The notes beneath the pieces were generated by a model. That model saw nothing but the letters and a program-made list of their open reading frames with translations. It was not told the origin of the DNA and ran no database searches. From NCBI GenBank assembly GCA_049600855.1, contig JBMYQA010000140.1, positions 1 through 14,554 on the forward strand: DNA of 14,554 bases. Direction: 5' to 3'. The DNA is from JBMYQA01 sp049600855. Lineage in GTDB: Bacteria > Bacteroidota > Bacteroidia > Cytophagales > Flammeovirgaceae. This document shows positions 14,525 to 14,554 of the stretch, piece by piece. Positions within the stretch are counted from its first letter, which is position 1. Every line of letters begins with the position of its first letter. Both the position numbers and the translations under genes were made by a program.

Positions 14525-14554
14525 GTCATGTCGACGTAAGGAGACATCTAAGTG
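14525..14554. repeat. Probable dispersed palindromic intergenic repeat, cut by the window end
   Basis: GTCATGTCGACGTAAGGAGA followed by CATCT resembles the short intergenic repeats common in Bacteroidota (GTCAT-T-TCGAC...AGGAGA-A-ATCT style). The arms ATGTC (14528-14532) and GACAT (14543-14547) pair; compared with the usual ATTTC/GAAAT arms both sides differ in step, which keeps the pairing. The A/T-rich CAAAAAAAGGACTTTTTTG just before it (14507-14525) may form a weak hairpin after the TlpA-like gene. The family resemblance is from memory. Confidence 0.45.

Noticed and set aside
14538..14554. AAGGAG followed eight bases later by GTG, like a ribosome site and start codon of another gene.
   Set aside because: The AAGGAG is part of the palindromic repeat-like sequence, Bacteroidota rarely use strong Shine-Dalgarno sites, and nothing after the GTG can be read.

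Overview
The window reads as chromosome from a member of the Bacteroidota, most likely a Cytophagales-type marine or sediment bacterium. The reasons are low-to-moderate GC, weak Shine-Dalgarno signals, short-signal lipoproteins, promoter-like pairs of the Bacteroidota TTTG / TAnnTTTG kind, a LytS-type histidine kinase N-terminus at the left edge, and a dispersed-repeat-like sequence at the right edge. The taxon is inferred from style and protein family; no rRNA is present to confirm it.

Layout. 1-243 (minus) is the start of a membrane histidine kinase that runs off the left edge. 461-1558 (+) is a lipoprotein of the agmatine/peptidylarginine deiminase family. 1559-1953 has no intact gene; it holds a long perfect hairpin and a stretch that reads like a broken coding sequence with one in-frame TAG. 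1954-2322 is a HEPN-like small helical protein directly ahead of a 1641-residue single-chain pyruvate:ferredoxin oxidoreductase (2345-7270) that ends at a clear terminator hairpin. 7445-13740 is an RNF cluster in the order rnfC-D-G-E-A-[small Cys-rich membrane protein]-[plant-type ferredoxin:NAD(P)H reductase]-rnfB. 13947-14462 is a TlpA-like thioredoxin lipoprotein with its own promoter-like sequence. The last 30 bases look like a dispersed palindromic repeat.

How the genes fit together. The central 11.5 kb is a low-potential electron hub. The oxidoreductase would oxidise pyruvate (or another 2-oxoacid) and release electrons at ferredoxin potential. RNF would pass them to NAD+ while pumping Na+ or H+, or run backwards to make reduced ferredoxin. 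The soluble reductase embedded in the operon offers a second exit to NADP+ or NAD+. The most notable features are the two genes placed between rnfA and rnfB: the FNR-type reductase, and a 64-residue one-helix protein with four clustered cysteines that resembles in design, though not clearly in sequence, the NqrM maturation factor of the related Na+-NQR pump. RnfB itself appears to have lost the ligands of one [4Fe-4S] cluster in a coherent way, and the oxidoreductase carries an extra C-terminal ferredoxin-like domain. No separate ferredoxin gene and no ApbE flavin transferase are present here. No tRNA, rRNA, CRISPR array, transposase or phage gene was seen.
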